From positions 1 through 22,258 of the forward strand of contig JAUWLN010000006.1 in assembly GCA_030613665.1 (NCBI GenBank): 22,258 nucleotides of DNA, read 5' to 3'. Numbering within the stretch: position 1 is the first letter of the stretch; each line of letters opens with the position of its first letter. Source of the stretch: Dehalococcoidia bacterium. Its GTDB lineage: Bacteria > Chloroflexota > Dehalococcoidia > Dehalococcoidales > RBG-16-60-22. Below the pieces are notes generated by a model. That model saw only the letters and a program-made list of their open reading frames with translations, was not told the DNA's origin and did not search any database. This document shows positions 7,908 through 15,146 of the stretch, one piece after another. The position numbers were made by a program, and so were the translations under genes.

Positions 7908-8591
7908 ATGCCACAGGAATATGAAATCAATGAACTGGCCAAAGAAGAATCCTGGCGTATGTTCCGCATTATCGGTGAGCTTGTGGAGGGATTCGACCGG
8001 CTCTCCGGCGTGGAGCCAGCCGTTTCCATTTATGGCTCAGCGAGGGTGAAGCCGGGTGACAGGCTTTACCTGAAAACGGAAGAAATCGCCCGCAGCCTGG
8101 GCGAGGCTGGTTTTGCCATAATCACCGGCGGCGGACCCGGGATAATGGAGGCCGCCAACAAAGGTGCTTCCATTGCCGGAGTCAAATCAGTAGGCGTCAA
8201 CATTGAGCTGCCGGAAGAGCAGCTGCCCAACCCCTATTCCAATATTTCCCTTTCGCTGCGTCACTTCTTTGTCCGCAAGGTGCTGCTGGTGAAATACGCC
8301 ACCGCCTTCGTCATCATGCCCGGCGGGCTGGGGACGCTTGACGAGCTAACCGAAGTGATGACCCTCATGCAAACCCTCAAAATCAGGCCCTTTCCGGTGC
8401 TGTTATGCGACAGTGACTACTGGAAGGGCTTTCTGGACTGGCTGAAGAGCCACACGCTGGCCGGAGGTTTTATTTCGGAAGAAGACCTGCACTTGCTCCG
8501 GGTCTGCGATGACACCGAGGAGATAGTTGACGCTGTCTGCAAATGGCATCAGAACCAGGAAATCTCCGGCAGGAGTGCTGTATCCGGGTAG
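7908..8591 (+). CDS. LOG family protein (TIGR00730-type nucleotide phosphoribohydrolase fold)
   Basis: 227 residues with the two LOG signatures: GGGPGIMEAANKGA (74-87) and PGGLGTLDELTE (138-149), with the glutamate and arginine-bearing region (RHFFVRK, 118-124) that form the nucleoside-monophosphate site. Members cleave the N-glycosidic bond of nucleoside 5'-monophosphates to release the base and ribose 5-phosphate; in plants and some bacteria the substrate is a cytokinin nucleotide, while bacterial PpnN acts on ordinary purine nucleotides. Here a nucleotide-salvage role is the safer reading. The ATG at 7908 has an AGGGAG site. It lies between the hydrolase and the Crp/Fnr gene, probably on one transcript. 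Confidence 0.9.
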   Translation: MPQEYEINELAKEESWRMFRIIGELVEGFDRLSGVEPAVSIYGSARVKPGDRLYLKTEEIARSLGEAGFAIITGGGPGIMEAANKGASIAGVKSVGVNIELPEEQLPNPYSNISLSLRHFFVRKVLLVKYATAFVIMPGGLGTLDELTEVMTLMQTLKIRPFPVLLCDSDYWKGFLDWLKSHTLAGGFISEEDLHLLRVCDDTEEIVDAVCKWHQNQEISGRSAVSG

Positions 8592-8626
8592 ATACAGGAA
8601 CGGCCACAACCGGGAGAGGATGAGCT

Positions 8627-9307
8627 TTGTTACCGGCAGAGAAATCCGAAATCTTAAAGAAGTCCCTGATCTTTTCCAGCCTGAACGAGGAAGAGCTTTC
8701 GGGGTTGGCCGGGCTGTCGGTTGAGCGCAGCTTCCAGCCCAGTGAATTCATTTTCTGGGAAGGCGACGAGGCCGATTATTTCTACGTCATCGCCCAGGGC
8801 AGGATAAAGGTGGTCAAGCACGCGTCTTCCGGCAAAGAATTCATCATCGCCTTCTTTGAGCCGGGCGAGATGTTCGGCGAGGTGGCCGTCTTTGAAGGCA
8901 GGTCTTATCCGGCTTCTGCTCAGGCTATTCCTGCCAGCAAGGTGCTGGGCATAAACAGGCAGAATTTCCTCGATTTTCTAGCCACCCGCCCGAAAGTGGC
9001 GCTGCGTATAATCAACATTCTTGGCGGTCGCCTCCGCGATGCGCAGGGTCGACTGAAGGACCTGGCCGGGGAGAGAGTAGAACAAAGGCTGGCCCGCATT
9101 CTGCTGATGCTTGCTTCCAGGATGGGCAACATTCTGCCCTTCACACGGCAGGAACTGGCTGACATGGCGGGCATGACCACGGAGACCGCCATCCGCCTGA
9201 CCGGCGGGCTGAGTGAGAGGGGTATCATCCGCACCTCTCGCGGTCAACTCGTCATCCTTGACGAGGCCAAGCTCAGGGCACTCGCCGAAGGCCCGCCAAC
9301 CGTATGA
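8627..9307 (+). CDS. Crp/Fnr family transcriptional regulator, non-cAMP type
   Basis: 226 residues. Residues 15-125 form the cyclic-nucleotide-fold sensor (FFEPGEMFGEVAVFEG), followed by a dimer helix and a winged HTH (about 168-215, TRQELADMAGMTTETAIRL). The arginine-serine pair that binds cAMP phosphate in Crp is replaced by Pro-Ala (YPASAQA), and the protein has no cysteine at all, so neither cAMP nor an Fnr [4Fe-4S] cluster is a likely signal. That pattern recalls DNR/HcpR-like regulators (inference). In the recognition helix the Glu and Arg corresponding to Crp E181 and R185 are kept, which fits a TGA-containing half-site. A TTG start at 8627 follows GGGAGAGGA. A matching palindrome lies 60 bases beyond its stop codon. 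Confidence 0.88.
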   Translation: MLPAEKSEILKKSLIFSSLNEEELSGLAGLSVERSFQPSEFIFWEGDEADYFYVIAQGRIKVVKHASSGKEFIIAFFEPGEMFGEVAVFEGRSYPASAQAIPASKVLGINRQNFLDFLATRPKVALRIINILGGRLRDAQGRLKDLAGERVEQRLARILLMLASRMGNILPFTRQELADMAGMTTETAIRLTGGLSERGIIRTSRGQLVILDEAKLRALAEGPPTV

Positions 9308-9366
9308 TGCGGTGAGCATCCGCCACTTAATCAGCCCGGTAATAAATCCTGCTTTTCCGGCAGTTA

Positions 9367-9407
9367 TGTGATGTAAATCATAGTCGCCCGCATGAAATAA
9401 AGATAAT
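9367..9407 (+). promoter_or_regulatory. Crp/Fnr-type operator and promoter before the zinc-ribbon/ferredoxin genes
   Basis: TGTGATGTAAATCATA (9367-9382) matches TGTGA-N6-TCACA at nine of ten positions and the Fnr box TTGAT-N4-ATCAA at eight of ten. A GATAAT -10 (9402-9407, five of six) lies downstream without a good -35, so the palindrome centre falls at about -40 from the expected start. This is the arrangement of a class II activator-dependent promoter. The neighbouring regulator gene (8627-9307) is the obvious candidate to bind here. Confidence 0.55.
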
Positions 9408-9454
9408 ATTTATATAGTAAAAAGCAGTCATTTAAAACGGAGGAGATGGTTTTC

Positions 9455-9700
9455 ATGATACGGTGTCCCGGTCAGGATATGCGCAAATTGAGGGTTTCCC
9501 TCCACAAGTGCCCGAGCTGCGGCGCCATGGTGGAGATTTTTTCCGATGAAATGCGGGTGAAATGCCAGAAATGCGGACAGTACGTGTACAAGGAGAAAAC
9601 CCCTTCCTGCATTGACTGGTGCGCTTCCGCCCGGCAGTGCCTTGGCGAGGAAAGGTGGCAGCAACTCAAAGGCGAGGAGTCAACAGCAAAGGAGGAATAA
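9455..9700 (+). CDS. Small Cys-rich zinc-ribbon-like protein
   Basis: 81 residues from the ATG at 9455, chosen because proteins of this type start MIRCPGQD and because GGAGGAG then lies nine bases upstream; an in-frame ATG at 9446 is too close to it. Cysteines: C4, a CPSC pair (C19/C22), a CQKC pair (C37/C40), then C52, C56 and C62 in a tail of the form C-x3-C-x5-C. The two CxxC pairs form a probable zinc ribbon (or rubredoxin-like metal site), and the tail could bind a second metal. From memory, relatives in anaerobes are often labelled phosphohydrolase, but nothing in the sequence supports that activity. It overlaps nothing and ends two bases before the ferredoxin gene, so the two are translated from one mRNA. 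Confidence 0.75.
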   Translation: MIRCPGQDMRKLRVSLHKCPSCGAMVEIFSDEMRVKCQKCGQYVYKEKTPSCIDWCASARQCLGEERWQQLKGEESTAKEE

Positions 9701-9702
9701 AA

Positions 9703-10449
9703 ATGGTCACCAAGCATCTCAGAAAAATAATCAGGATTGATGAAGAAAAATGCGATGGCTGCGGCCTTTGCGTGCCCTCCTGTGCCGAAGGGGCTTTGCA
9801 GATAATCGACGGAAAGGCAAAGCTGGTAAAGGAGCAGTACTGCGATGGGCTCGGCGCCTGCCTGGGAGAATGCCCGCAGGGAGCGCTCATCATCGAGGAG
9901 CGTGAGGCTGATGAGTTCGATGAGGAGGCGGTTGAGCAACATTTACAGGAGCAGCCAAAGAATGAGCTTCCCTGCGGCTGCCCTGCGGCCAATGTTGCCC
10001 GCTTTCAACCCCGAAAAGCCGAACCGCCCGAATCAGCCGCGACCACCATCACGTCAACGCTGGCCCACTGGCCGGTGCAGCTGACCCTGGTGCCGCCTTC
10101 GGCACCGTTTCTGAAGGACGCCGATATCCTCCTGGCCGCCGACTGTGTTCCCTTCGCTTATGCTGACTTTCACCGTGAGTTCTTAAAAGACCGCGCCCTG
10201 CTGGTGGCCTGCCCCAAGCTCGACGATTTCGGTGCCCACCTGAGCAAACTCGTCGCCGTTCTGCGCCAGGCAACACCGAGAAGCCTCACCGTGGTGCACA
10301 TGGAAGTGCCCTGCTGCTCCGGACTGGTGCATATGGCACAGAAGGCCATCGCGGCCAGCGGCCTGGATATTCCGTTTTATGACGTTACCATCGGCACAAT
10401 GGGGGATATACTATCACGCCTCGACCCAGTGCTATCAGCTTCGACTTGA
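9703..10449 (+). CDS. Ferredoxin-domain protein with conserved Cys-rich C-terminal domain
   Basis: 248 residues from the ATG at 9703, which has GGAGG seven bases upstream; a longer frame from 9619 overlaps the previous gene and lacks this site. The N-terminal 65 residues carry one full [4Fe-4S] motif (C17/20/23/27) and a second, atypical one, YCDGLGACLGECP, with C47, C53 and C57 only. The C-terminal domain keeps cysteines in LPCGCP (C91/C93), AADC (C148), ACPK (C170) and EVPCC (C204/C205), which may hold another cluster. I recall this two-domain family from many anaerobes, often near Crp/Fnr regulators, without a proven role. Here the promoter carries a Crp-type site, and the hydrogenase protease follows 31 bases later. 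An electron-transfer or redox-response role is likely. Confidence 0.85.
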   Translation: MVTKHLRKIIRIDEEKCDGCGLCVPSCAEGALQIIDGKAKLVKEQYCDGLGACLGECPQGALIIEEREADEFDEEAVEQHLQEQPKNELPCGCPAANVARFQPRKAEPPESAATTITSTLAHWPVQLTLVPPSAPFLKDADILLAADCVPFAYADFHREFLKDRALLVACPKLDDFGAHLSKLVAVLRQATPRSLTVVHMEVPCCSGLVHMAQKAIAASGLDIPFYDVTIGTMGDILSRLDPVLSAST

Positions 10450-10480
10450 TAAGCGCGGGCCGGGCAACTAGAATACTCAG

Positions 10481-10975
10481 GTGAGCCATAGAATTATTCT
10501 GGGCATCGGCAATCCGCTGGGCGGTGACGATGCCGTCGGCCCGTTCGTCGCTCGAAGGATAAACGAGAAGCTGGCGGCAGAATCCAGCGTCCCAGGCCCA
10601 TCAACCCCCGACCGACAGGCCATTACAGCCATAGATGCGGGCAGCGCGCCGGAAAGCTATACCTCGGTCATCCGCCAGGACCGGCCGGAACAATTGATAC
10701 TGGTTGATGCGGCAGACATGGGACTGCCCCCGGGTTCAACCAGGCGGCTGTCACCGGGGGAAATAGCCACCCTGTCCTTCTCCACACACAGTATGCCATT
10801 ATCGACCCTTATCTCATACGTACAGGAACTCTGCGGACAGGTACACATCATCGGTATTCAGCCGAAGTCTATGAAAGCCGGGAGCAGACTTTCCTCTCCC
10901 GTGCGGAAAAACGGCGAACGCGTGGCTGAATTGATACTTGAGGAACGTCTGGACGAAATCAGAGCGCTTGAGTGA
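10481..10975 (+). CDS. hycI: [NiFe] hydrogenase maturation endopeptidase, HycI type
   Basis: 164 residues. These proteases check that nickel is in place and then cut the C-terminal tail off the hydrogenase large subunit. Seen: GIGNPLGGDDAVGPF with D16, LILVDAADMG with D76, and STHSMPLSTL with H103; these align with the metal-contacting D16, D62 and H90 of E. coli HycI. An IIGIQPKSM strand follows, as in HycI. The GTG start at 10481 has no strong ribosome site. The gene ends 19 bases from the convergent mbh operon, whose large subunit carries a 32-residue extension after its last nickel-binding motif, the expected substrate. It is slightly longer than E. coli HycI because of an insert at about 33-48. 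The symbol denotes the family. Confidence 0.88.
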   Translation: MSHRIILGIGNPLGGDDAVGPFVARRINEKLAAESSVPGPSTPDRQAITAIDAGSAPESYTSVIRQDRPEQLILVDAADMGLPPGSTRRLSPGEIATLSFSTHSMPLSTLISYVQELCGQVHIIGIQPKSMKAGSRLSSPVRKNGERVAELILEERLDEIRALE

Positions 10976-10994
10976 GCGAGCCTGTTACGAAGGC

Positions 10995-11468
10995 TTACTG
11001 GTCTTCCAATGCCTCTTCTGCCCCGGGGCTTTTTGCCTTTCTTTTCACTGACCCGGGAAGTTCTCCGCTATCAGTCACGATGAGCTCGTCGGCAAATTTG
11101 TCGTAGCTGGAGAGGAGGAACTCTTCCGTCATGGCCAGCGTATGCACCGGGCAGACGTCAACGCACTGAGCGCAGAAACAACATCGAGAAATGAATATCT
11201 TGACCTTGCGTTCCTCCGGCAAAAACTCAATAGCCATGGTGGGACATATTTTAACGCACTGCTGGCAGCCGGTGCAGTTCTGCCGGTCATAGGCTATCTT
11301 GCCACGGAACTGCGGCGGCACCGCAACCGGCGGGTTCAGCGCCACTTCCTGCCTGCCCACCTTGTCAAGCAGGTCAAGCGTTGATTCCGGCGCGTATTTG
11401 GCCGGGAACAGGTTGGTTGCCGGTTTCTGAAAGAGCTGTTTAATTATTGTAAGCGCGCCTTCCCACAT
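10995..11468 (-). CDS. mbhN: Membrane-bound hydrogenase ferredoxin-like subunit MbhN (NuoI-like)
   Basis: 157 residues with two [4Fe-4S] motifs, CTGCQQCVKICP and CCFCAQCVDVCP, in the NuoI/EchF manner. It passes electrons from reduced ferredoxin to the proximal cluster in MbhJ. I chose the ATG at 11468, which has GAGG six bases upstream; a TTG four codons earlier overlaps the mbhM stop. The C-terminal 30 residues are charged and probably flexible. It is the last gene of the 14-gene operon, nine bases after mbhM, and converges with the maturation protease gene. Confidence 0.9.
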   Translation of the reverse strand: MWEGALTIIKQLFQKPATNLFPAKYAPESTLDLLDKVGRQEVALNPPVAVPPQFRGKIAYDRQNCTGCQQCVKICPTMAIEFLPEERKVKIFISRCCFCAQCVDVCPVHTLAMTEEFLLSSYDKFADELIVTDSGELPGSVKRKAKSPGAEEALEDQ

Positions 11469-11476
11469 ATCAAACC

Positions 11477-12493
11477 TCAAATCATGGAGTCAACCCAGAT
11501 AAGCAACATGCCAGCCAGAGCGATGGCCGTCATGGCGATAACATACACCCCGCTGGCCTGCGTGATTTTAAATCGCGCCATGACGGCACGTATCAGCGTG
11601 ATGCTGAAGAACATGACGACAAAGACCTTGACCAGGAAGAACAGCGCATCGATGATGCCCGCGGGGAACGCGGCCTGCACCCCGATATAGGGCGACAGGT
11701 TGTAGGGAATGAACAGCGCTACCATCAATGCCACCATGGCAAACGCCTTGACGACGTCGGCCAGGTAGAACATGAGCAGGTTTCTTCCTGAATACTCAAC
11801 GAGCAGTCCGCCGGCGATTTCCGTTTCCGCCTCGGCAATGTCAAACGGAACCTTGGCGGCCTCTCCGATGGTAACCACCACCAGAGCAATCAGCATTAAT
11901 ATCACTCCGGCGCTACCCACCGGTCCCACCAGGTTCCATATCGGATACGAGCCTATTGTGCTCATGAGGAACGGGTTCGCCGTGGTGACCTGGCTGACTT
12001 TCCAGGCGATGGCCATGATGACCACTGCCAGCGGCAGTTCGTAGCTCATCATGATAATCATCTCGCGCTGGGAGCCCACGGTGGCATACGGGGAACTGGA
12101 AGCGAACCCGCCGACGACAAAGGCCAGCGAGGGCACAATGAGCAGATAAAGCACCAGTATCACATCGCCGTACCTGCCGAGCAGCGCCGGCTGACCGAAG
12201 AGCGGTATATAGAGGAGCAGCACACTGGAGGAAATGATGGCCAGCAAAGGCGCCGCCGTGAACAGCCACGATATGGCGCCCCTGGGTATAATGCTCTCCT
12301 TCATAAGCAGTTTCTGCATATCGCGGAAGGGCTGCACGATGGGCGGGCCTACCCTTCCCTGCATGTGCGCCACCAGTTTGCGGTCAATACCGCGGTACAG
12401 CATGCCAAAGATAGCACCGATGATGACAACGATACCGGAACCAATAATGATTACGATTACGTCCTGTAGCAAACTGTCTCCCAGCAAGTTCAT
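11477..12493 (-). CDS. mbhM: Membrane-bound hydrogenase membrane-anchor subunit MbhM (NuoH-like)
   Basis: 338 residues with about eight hydrophobic segments, the size of NuoH/HyfC-type subunits. Family marks: RKLVAHMQGRVGPPIVQPF in the first cytoplasmic loop, GSQREMIIMMSYELPL, and the AEAETEIAGGLLVEYSG loop with conserved acids. In group 4 hydrogenases this subunit docks the hydrogenase module to the membrane and couples redox change to ion movement. Start and stop of adjacent genes overlap as ATGA with mbhL (12490-12493), implying translational coupling; a separate ribosome site is weak. Confidence 0.93.
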   Translation of the reverse strand: MNLLGDSLLQDVIVIIIGSGIVVIIGAIFGMLYRGIDRKLVAHMQGRVGPPIVQPFRDMQKLLMKESIIPRGAISWLFTAAPLLAIISSSVLLLYIPLFGQPALLGRYGDVILVLYLLIVPSLAFVVGGFASSSPYATVGSQREMIIMMSYELPLAVVIMAIAWKVSQVTTANPFLMSTIGSYPIWNLVGPVGSAGVILMLIALVVVTIGEAAKVPFDIAEAETEIAGGLLVEYSGRNLLMFYLADVVKAFAMVALMVALFIPYNLSPYIGVQAAFPAGIIDALFFLVKVFVVMFFSITLIRAVMARFKITQASGVYVIAMTAIALAGMLLIWVDSMI

Positions 12494-13734
12494 CTCTGTA
12501 ACTCTTTCGTTTTTTGTACGGAGAGCCGGTGCATCTCCTCATAGTCCATCACGGATTTCTTCCCCGTGGCTTTATCGGTAATTATTGCCCGGTTGGTGCA
12601 GGACATACAAGGGTCAATGGAAGCGAATGCGATGGGCACGTCGGCAATCTGCATGCCCTTGAGCATGGTAGGCACGGCAACCAGGTTAATGTACGTGGGT
12701 GCCCTCACCTTCCAGGTTGACAGCGTACTCACGCCCGTCTCCATACGGACGTAGTGGATATCCTCGCCGCGCGGTGCTTCCACGCGCCCCACGCCCTCGC
12801 CTTCGGCATCGGTGAGCAGTTTCAGCAGTCTAGGCATCTTGGGTTCGGCCAGTAGGGGGCCTTCAGGCATATTTTTGATACATTCCTCTATTATTTCAAT
12901 CGACTGCGCCACCTCAAACAGACGGACAATGATGCGGTCGTAAACGTCACCGACCACAGTTCCAGTCACAACATCCGGCGTTATTGCCTTTATGTTGAGG
13001 TCAGCATAGGCGGAATACGCCTGGTCCTGCCGCACGTCCTTCGGTACGCCGCTGGCCCTGACCGTCGGCCCCACGGTAACCAGCTTCATCGCATCTTCAT
13101 ACGGGAGGATGCCGACGTTTCTCGTCCTCATCTTTACCGTCTCGTCCTCGAGGAAAATACGCCTCAGCTGCTCGAAAATGCTCTTGTAATAGTCCAGCCC
13201 TTGCTGTATTCGGGGCAGCTGTTCCGCGGTAATATCCCTTCTCACCCCACCAATCTGGAATATTGCCTTGGTCACCCGGTTGCCAAATACATATTCAATC
13301 ATGTCCATGATTTCTTCACGGACCCGCCAGGTGAGATAGAAGACGGTGTCAAAGCCAATCTCATGGGCGGCTACACCGGCCCACAGGATATGCGAGTGTA
13401 TTCTCTCCATCTCGGCGGCGATGACCCGGATATACTCGGCGCGCTCCGGTACCACAATGTCCGCCGCCTGCTCCACCGCCAGAACCAGACAGAACGGGTG
13501 GCAGATGTTGCAGATGCCACAGATTCTCTCTGCCAGGTATAATGTCTGGACGGGATTATTGCGGTTCATCCCCAGCCATTCCACGCTGCGATGCACCTGC
13601 CCTATTTTTATATCGACATCAACGACCTGCTCCCCGTCAATCTCAAGGTCGAGCTGTATCGGCTCCTTGAGTGCGGGATGAATGGGTCCTATCGGTATGG
13701 TGTAGGTCGTTTTCTCCGTATCGTTAACTGCCAT
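12490..13734 (-). CDS. mbhL: [NiFe] hydrogenase large (catalytic) subunit MbhL
   Basis: 414 residues, NuoD/HycE-like. Both nickel motifs are complete: the L1 motif RICGICNICH with C72 and C75, and the L2 motif DPCMSCTNR with C376 and C379. This marks a true hydrogenase rather than complex I or the sulfane reductase MBS, in which these cysteines are lost or altered. After R382 there is a 32-residue tail, which the neighbouring HycI-type protease should remove during maturation. The enzyme forms or oxidises H2 at the NiFe site, with electrons coming from MbhN and MbhJ. The ATG at 13734 follows AGGA. It comes 18 bases after mbhK and overlaps mbhM by four bases. Confidence 0.95.
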   Translation of the reverse strand: MAVNDTEKTTYTIPIGPIHPALKEPIQLDLEIDGEQVVDVDIKIGQVHRSVEWLGMNRNNPVQTLYLAERICGICNICHPFCLVLAVEQAADIVVPERAEYIRVIAAEMERIHSHILWAGVAAHEIGFDTVFYLTWRVREEIMDMIEYVFGNRVTKAIFQIGGVRRDITAEQLPRIQQGLDYYKSIFEQLRRIFLEDETVKMRTRNVGILPYEDAMKLVTVGPTVRASGVPKDVRQDQAYSAYADLNIKAITPDVVTGTVVGDVYDRIIVRLFEVAQSIEIIEECIKNMPEGPLLAEPKMPRLLKLLTDAEGEGVGRVEAPRGEDIHYVRMETGVSTLSTWKVRAPTYINLVAVPTMLKGMQIADVPIAFASIDPCMSCTNRAIITDKATGKKSVMDYEEMHRLSVQKTKELQR

Positions 13735-13752
13735 TTTTCCTGCTACCCTTCC

Positions 13753-14295
13753 TTACTCTTTCCCCTTCGGCTTCCTGCCCGGCAGAATCCGTAAATATTT
13801 ATCTGGTCCGGTCTCATCTTTTCTCCAGGGATATACGCCTTCAGGAATATCGTCGGCGATAAACAATCTTCTTCCGTCCGGGATACCAGTAACCTCCACC
13901 CCCATCATCTCCTGCGTCTCACGCTCGGTAAAGATAGCCCCCGGTATGAGGTCAGTTATGGTGGGAATCTTCAGGTCTTTCTTGGCAAGAGTAACCCTGA
14001 GCCCCACGCTTATCTCCTCCAGATGACTGCCGTAGTAAACGGTGAAGTGGTATATCAGCTCCACGTCGTCTCCCAGGTCGCTTGACGAGATGATAACAAG
14101 GTGAGGATATTTCTGAATCCTGGACAGATGCTGAACTGCCTCCCGGAGTGCCTCTCTTTTGACATGTATCCATATGCTGCGGAAGCGGTTCTTCTTGACG
14201 GCGACCTCACGCTCGTAGATTTTGCCGTCAACGAAACCACCACCAAGTGCTTCCTTGAAGCTATCAACGATTCCCTGTGGGCTAAGCTTCTCCAC
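13753..14295 (-). CDS. mbhK: Membrane-bound hydrogenase subunit MbhK (NuoC-like)
   Basis: 180 residues of the NuoC/30-kDa type, with LIYHFTVYYGSHLEEISVGL and the ERETQEMMGVEVTGIPD block followed by DDIPEGVYPWRKDE near the end. It is a structural partner of the large subunit on the cytoplasmic side and carries no cofactor. The GTG start at 14295 immediately follows the TAG of mbhJ, with GGAGG seven bases upstream inside the mbhJ coding end. This gapless junction supports co-translation. Confidence 0.92.
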   Translation of the reverse strand: MEKLSPQGIVDSFKEALGGGFVDGKIYEREVAVKKNRFRSIWIHVKREALREAVQHLSRIQKYPHLVIISSSDLGDDVELIYHFTVYYGSHLEEISVGLRVTLAKKDLKIPTITDLIPGAIFTERETQEMMGVEVTGIPDGRRLFIADDIPEGVYPWRKDETGPDKYLRILPGRKPKGKE

Positions 14296-14730
14296 CTATG
14301 AAACCTCCTGCCTGGCCAGCGTCTCCAATTTCGCCCAGGCCTTCACCACCCCTTCGATAATCGCCTCCGGTCTGGGCGGGCAGCCGGTGACATACACGTC
14401 CACCGGTATTATCTGGTCGATAGGCCCGGCCAGGCTATAAGCCTCGTGAAAGACACCACCTTCCGCCCCACAGTTACCCACCGCCATGACCACTTTGGGG
14501 TCCGGGGTCTGCTCATAGACACGCCGCACGCTGTCCGCCATGCTGCGCCCCACCGGCCCGGTAACGAGCAAAACATCGGCATGGCGCGGCGAGCCCACCA
14601 GCATGATGCCGAAGCGCTCGACATCGTAGCGCGGTGTCAGCAAGGTTAAGATTTCAATATCACAGCCGTTACAGGACCCGGTGTTGAGGTGGTATACCCA
14701 GAGTGCTCGGTTAAATGCCTTTAAATTCAT
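14296..14730 (-). CDS. mbhJ: [NiFe] hydrogenase small subunit MbhJ (NuoB-like)
   Basis: 144 residues, the short group 4 small-subunit form. The proximal [4Fe-4S] ligands are in GSCNGCDIE, VGNCGAEGG and VTGCPPRPE. It hands electrons from the MbhN clusters to the NiFe site. AGGAAAG lies just before the ATG at 14730. It starts the hydrogenase module proper and lies 27 bases after mbhI. Confidence 0.94.
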   Translation of the reverse strand: MNLKAFNRALWVYHLNTGSCNGCDIEILTLLTPRYDVERFGIMLVGSPRHADVLLVTGPVGRSMADSVRRVYEQTPDPKVVMAVGNCGAEGGVFHEAYSLAGPIDQIIPVDVYVTGCPPRPEAIIEGVVKAWAKLETLARQEVS

Positions 14731-14757
14731 CGTCTTTCCTGAAATACTCTCTCCGTT

Positions 14758-15096
14758 TTAAATTACTATAATCAGCACGAGGACCGTTATCGCCATTACG
14801 GCTACCAGCCAGAGCATGTAATCATTGAGAATTCCGGTATGCGGTCGCATCATGGCGCTATAGAATCCCTTCAACGCTTCAAAAAAGCCCCAGTATATGT
14901 TATGTGCCGGAATATGGCGTTGTTCGGCCGGTGGCACCTGAATTCCAGAGAGAAAGATATCGGTCTGCGCCGTCCCCTTCTTGTAGCGCTTCTGGCCGCG
15001 ACTCCGCACATAGAGCGCAATCGCCGCTATCACCAGCAGCACTATCAGCCAGATGATTGGACTCCAGACCGCGTACCCGTACGTTACTACTGACAA
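14758..15096 (-). CDS. mbhI: Membrane-bound hydrogenase linker subunit MbhI
   Basis: 112 residues with a hydrophobic helix at each end (about 12-30 and 94-112) and a charged middle. Length, topology and position between the antiporter-like subunit and MbhJ match MbhI of Pyrococcus furiosus, which bridges the Mrp-like and hydrogenase modules. Sequence conservation is modest, so the name rests partly on operon order. The TTG start at 15096 has AGGAG eight bases upstream. Confidence 0.8.
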   Translation of the reverse strand: MSVVTYGYAVWSPIIWLIVLLVIAAIALYVRSRGQKRYKKGTAQTDIFLSGIQVPPAEQRHIPAHNIYWGFFEALKGFYSAMMRPHTGILNDYMLWLVAVMAITVLVLIIVI

Positions 15097-15146
15097 TTCC
15101 CTATCTCCTGACCTCTATTTGCCTTTCTTCTGCATTATCATTATCT

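Noticed and set aside
9306..9320. Hairpin GATGC-N5-GCATC at the stop of the Crp/Fnr gene as a terminator.
   Set aside because: Short stem and no following T-run; a random occurrence is as likely.
10979..10995. Inverted repeat AGCCT-N7-AGGCT between the convergent hycI and mbhN genes as a bidirectional terminator.
   Set aside because: The stem is only five bases, with no T-tract on either side.
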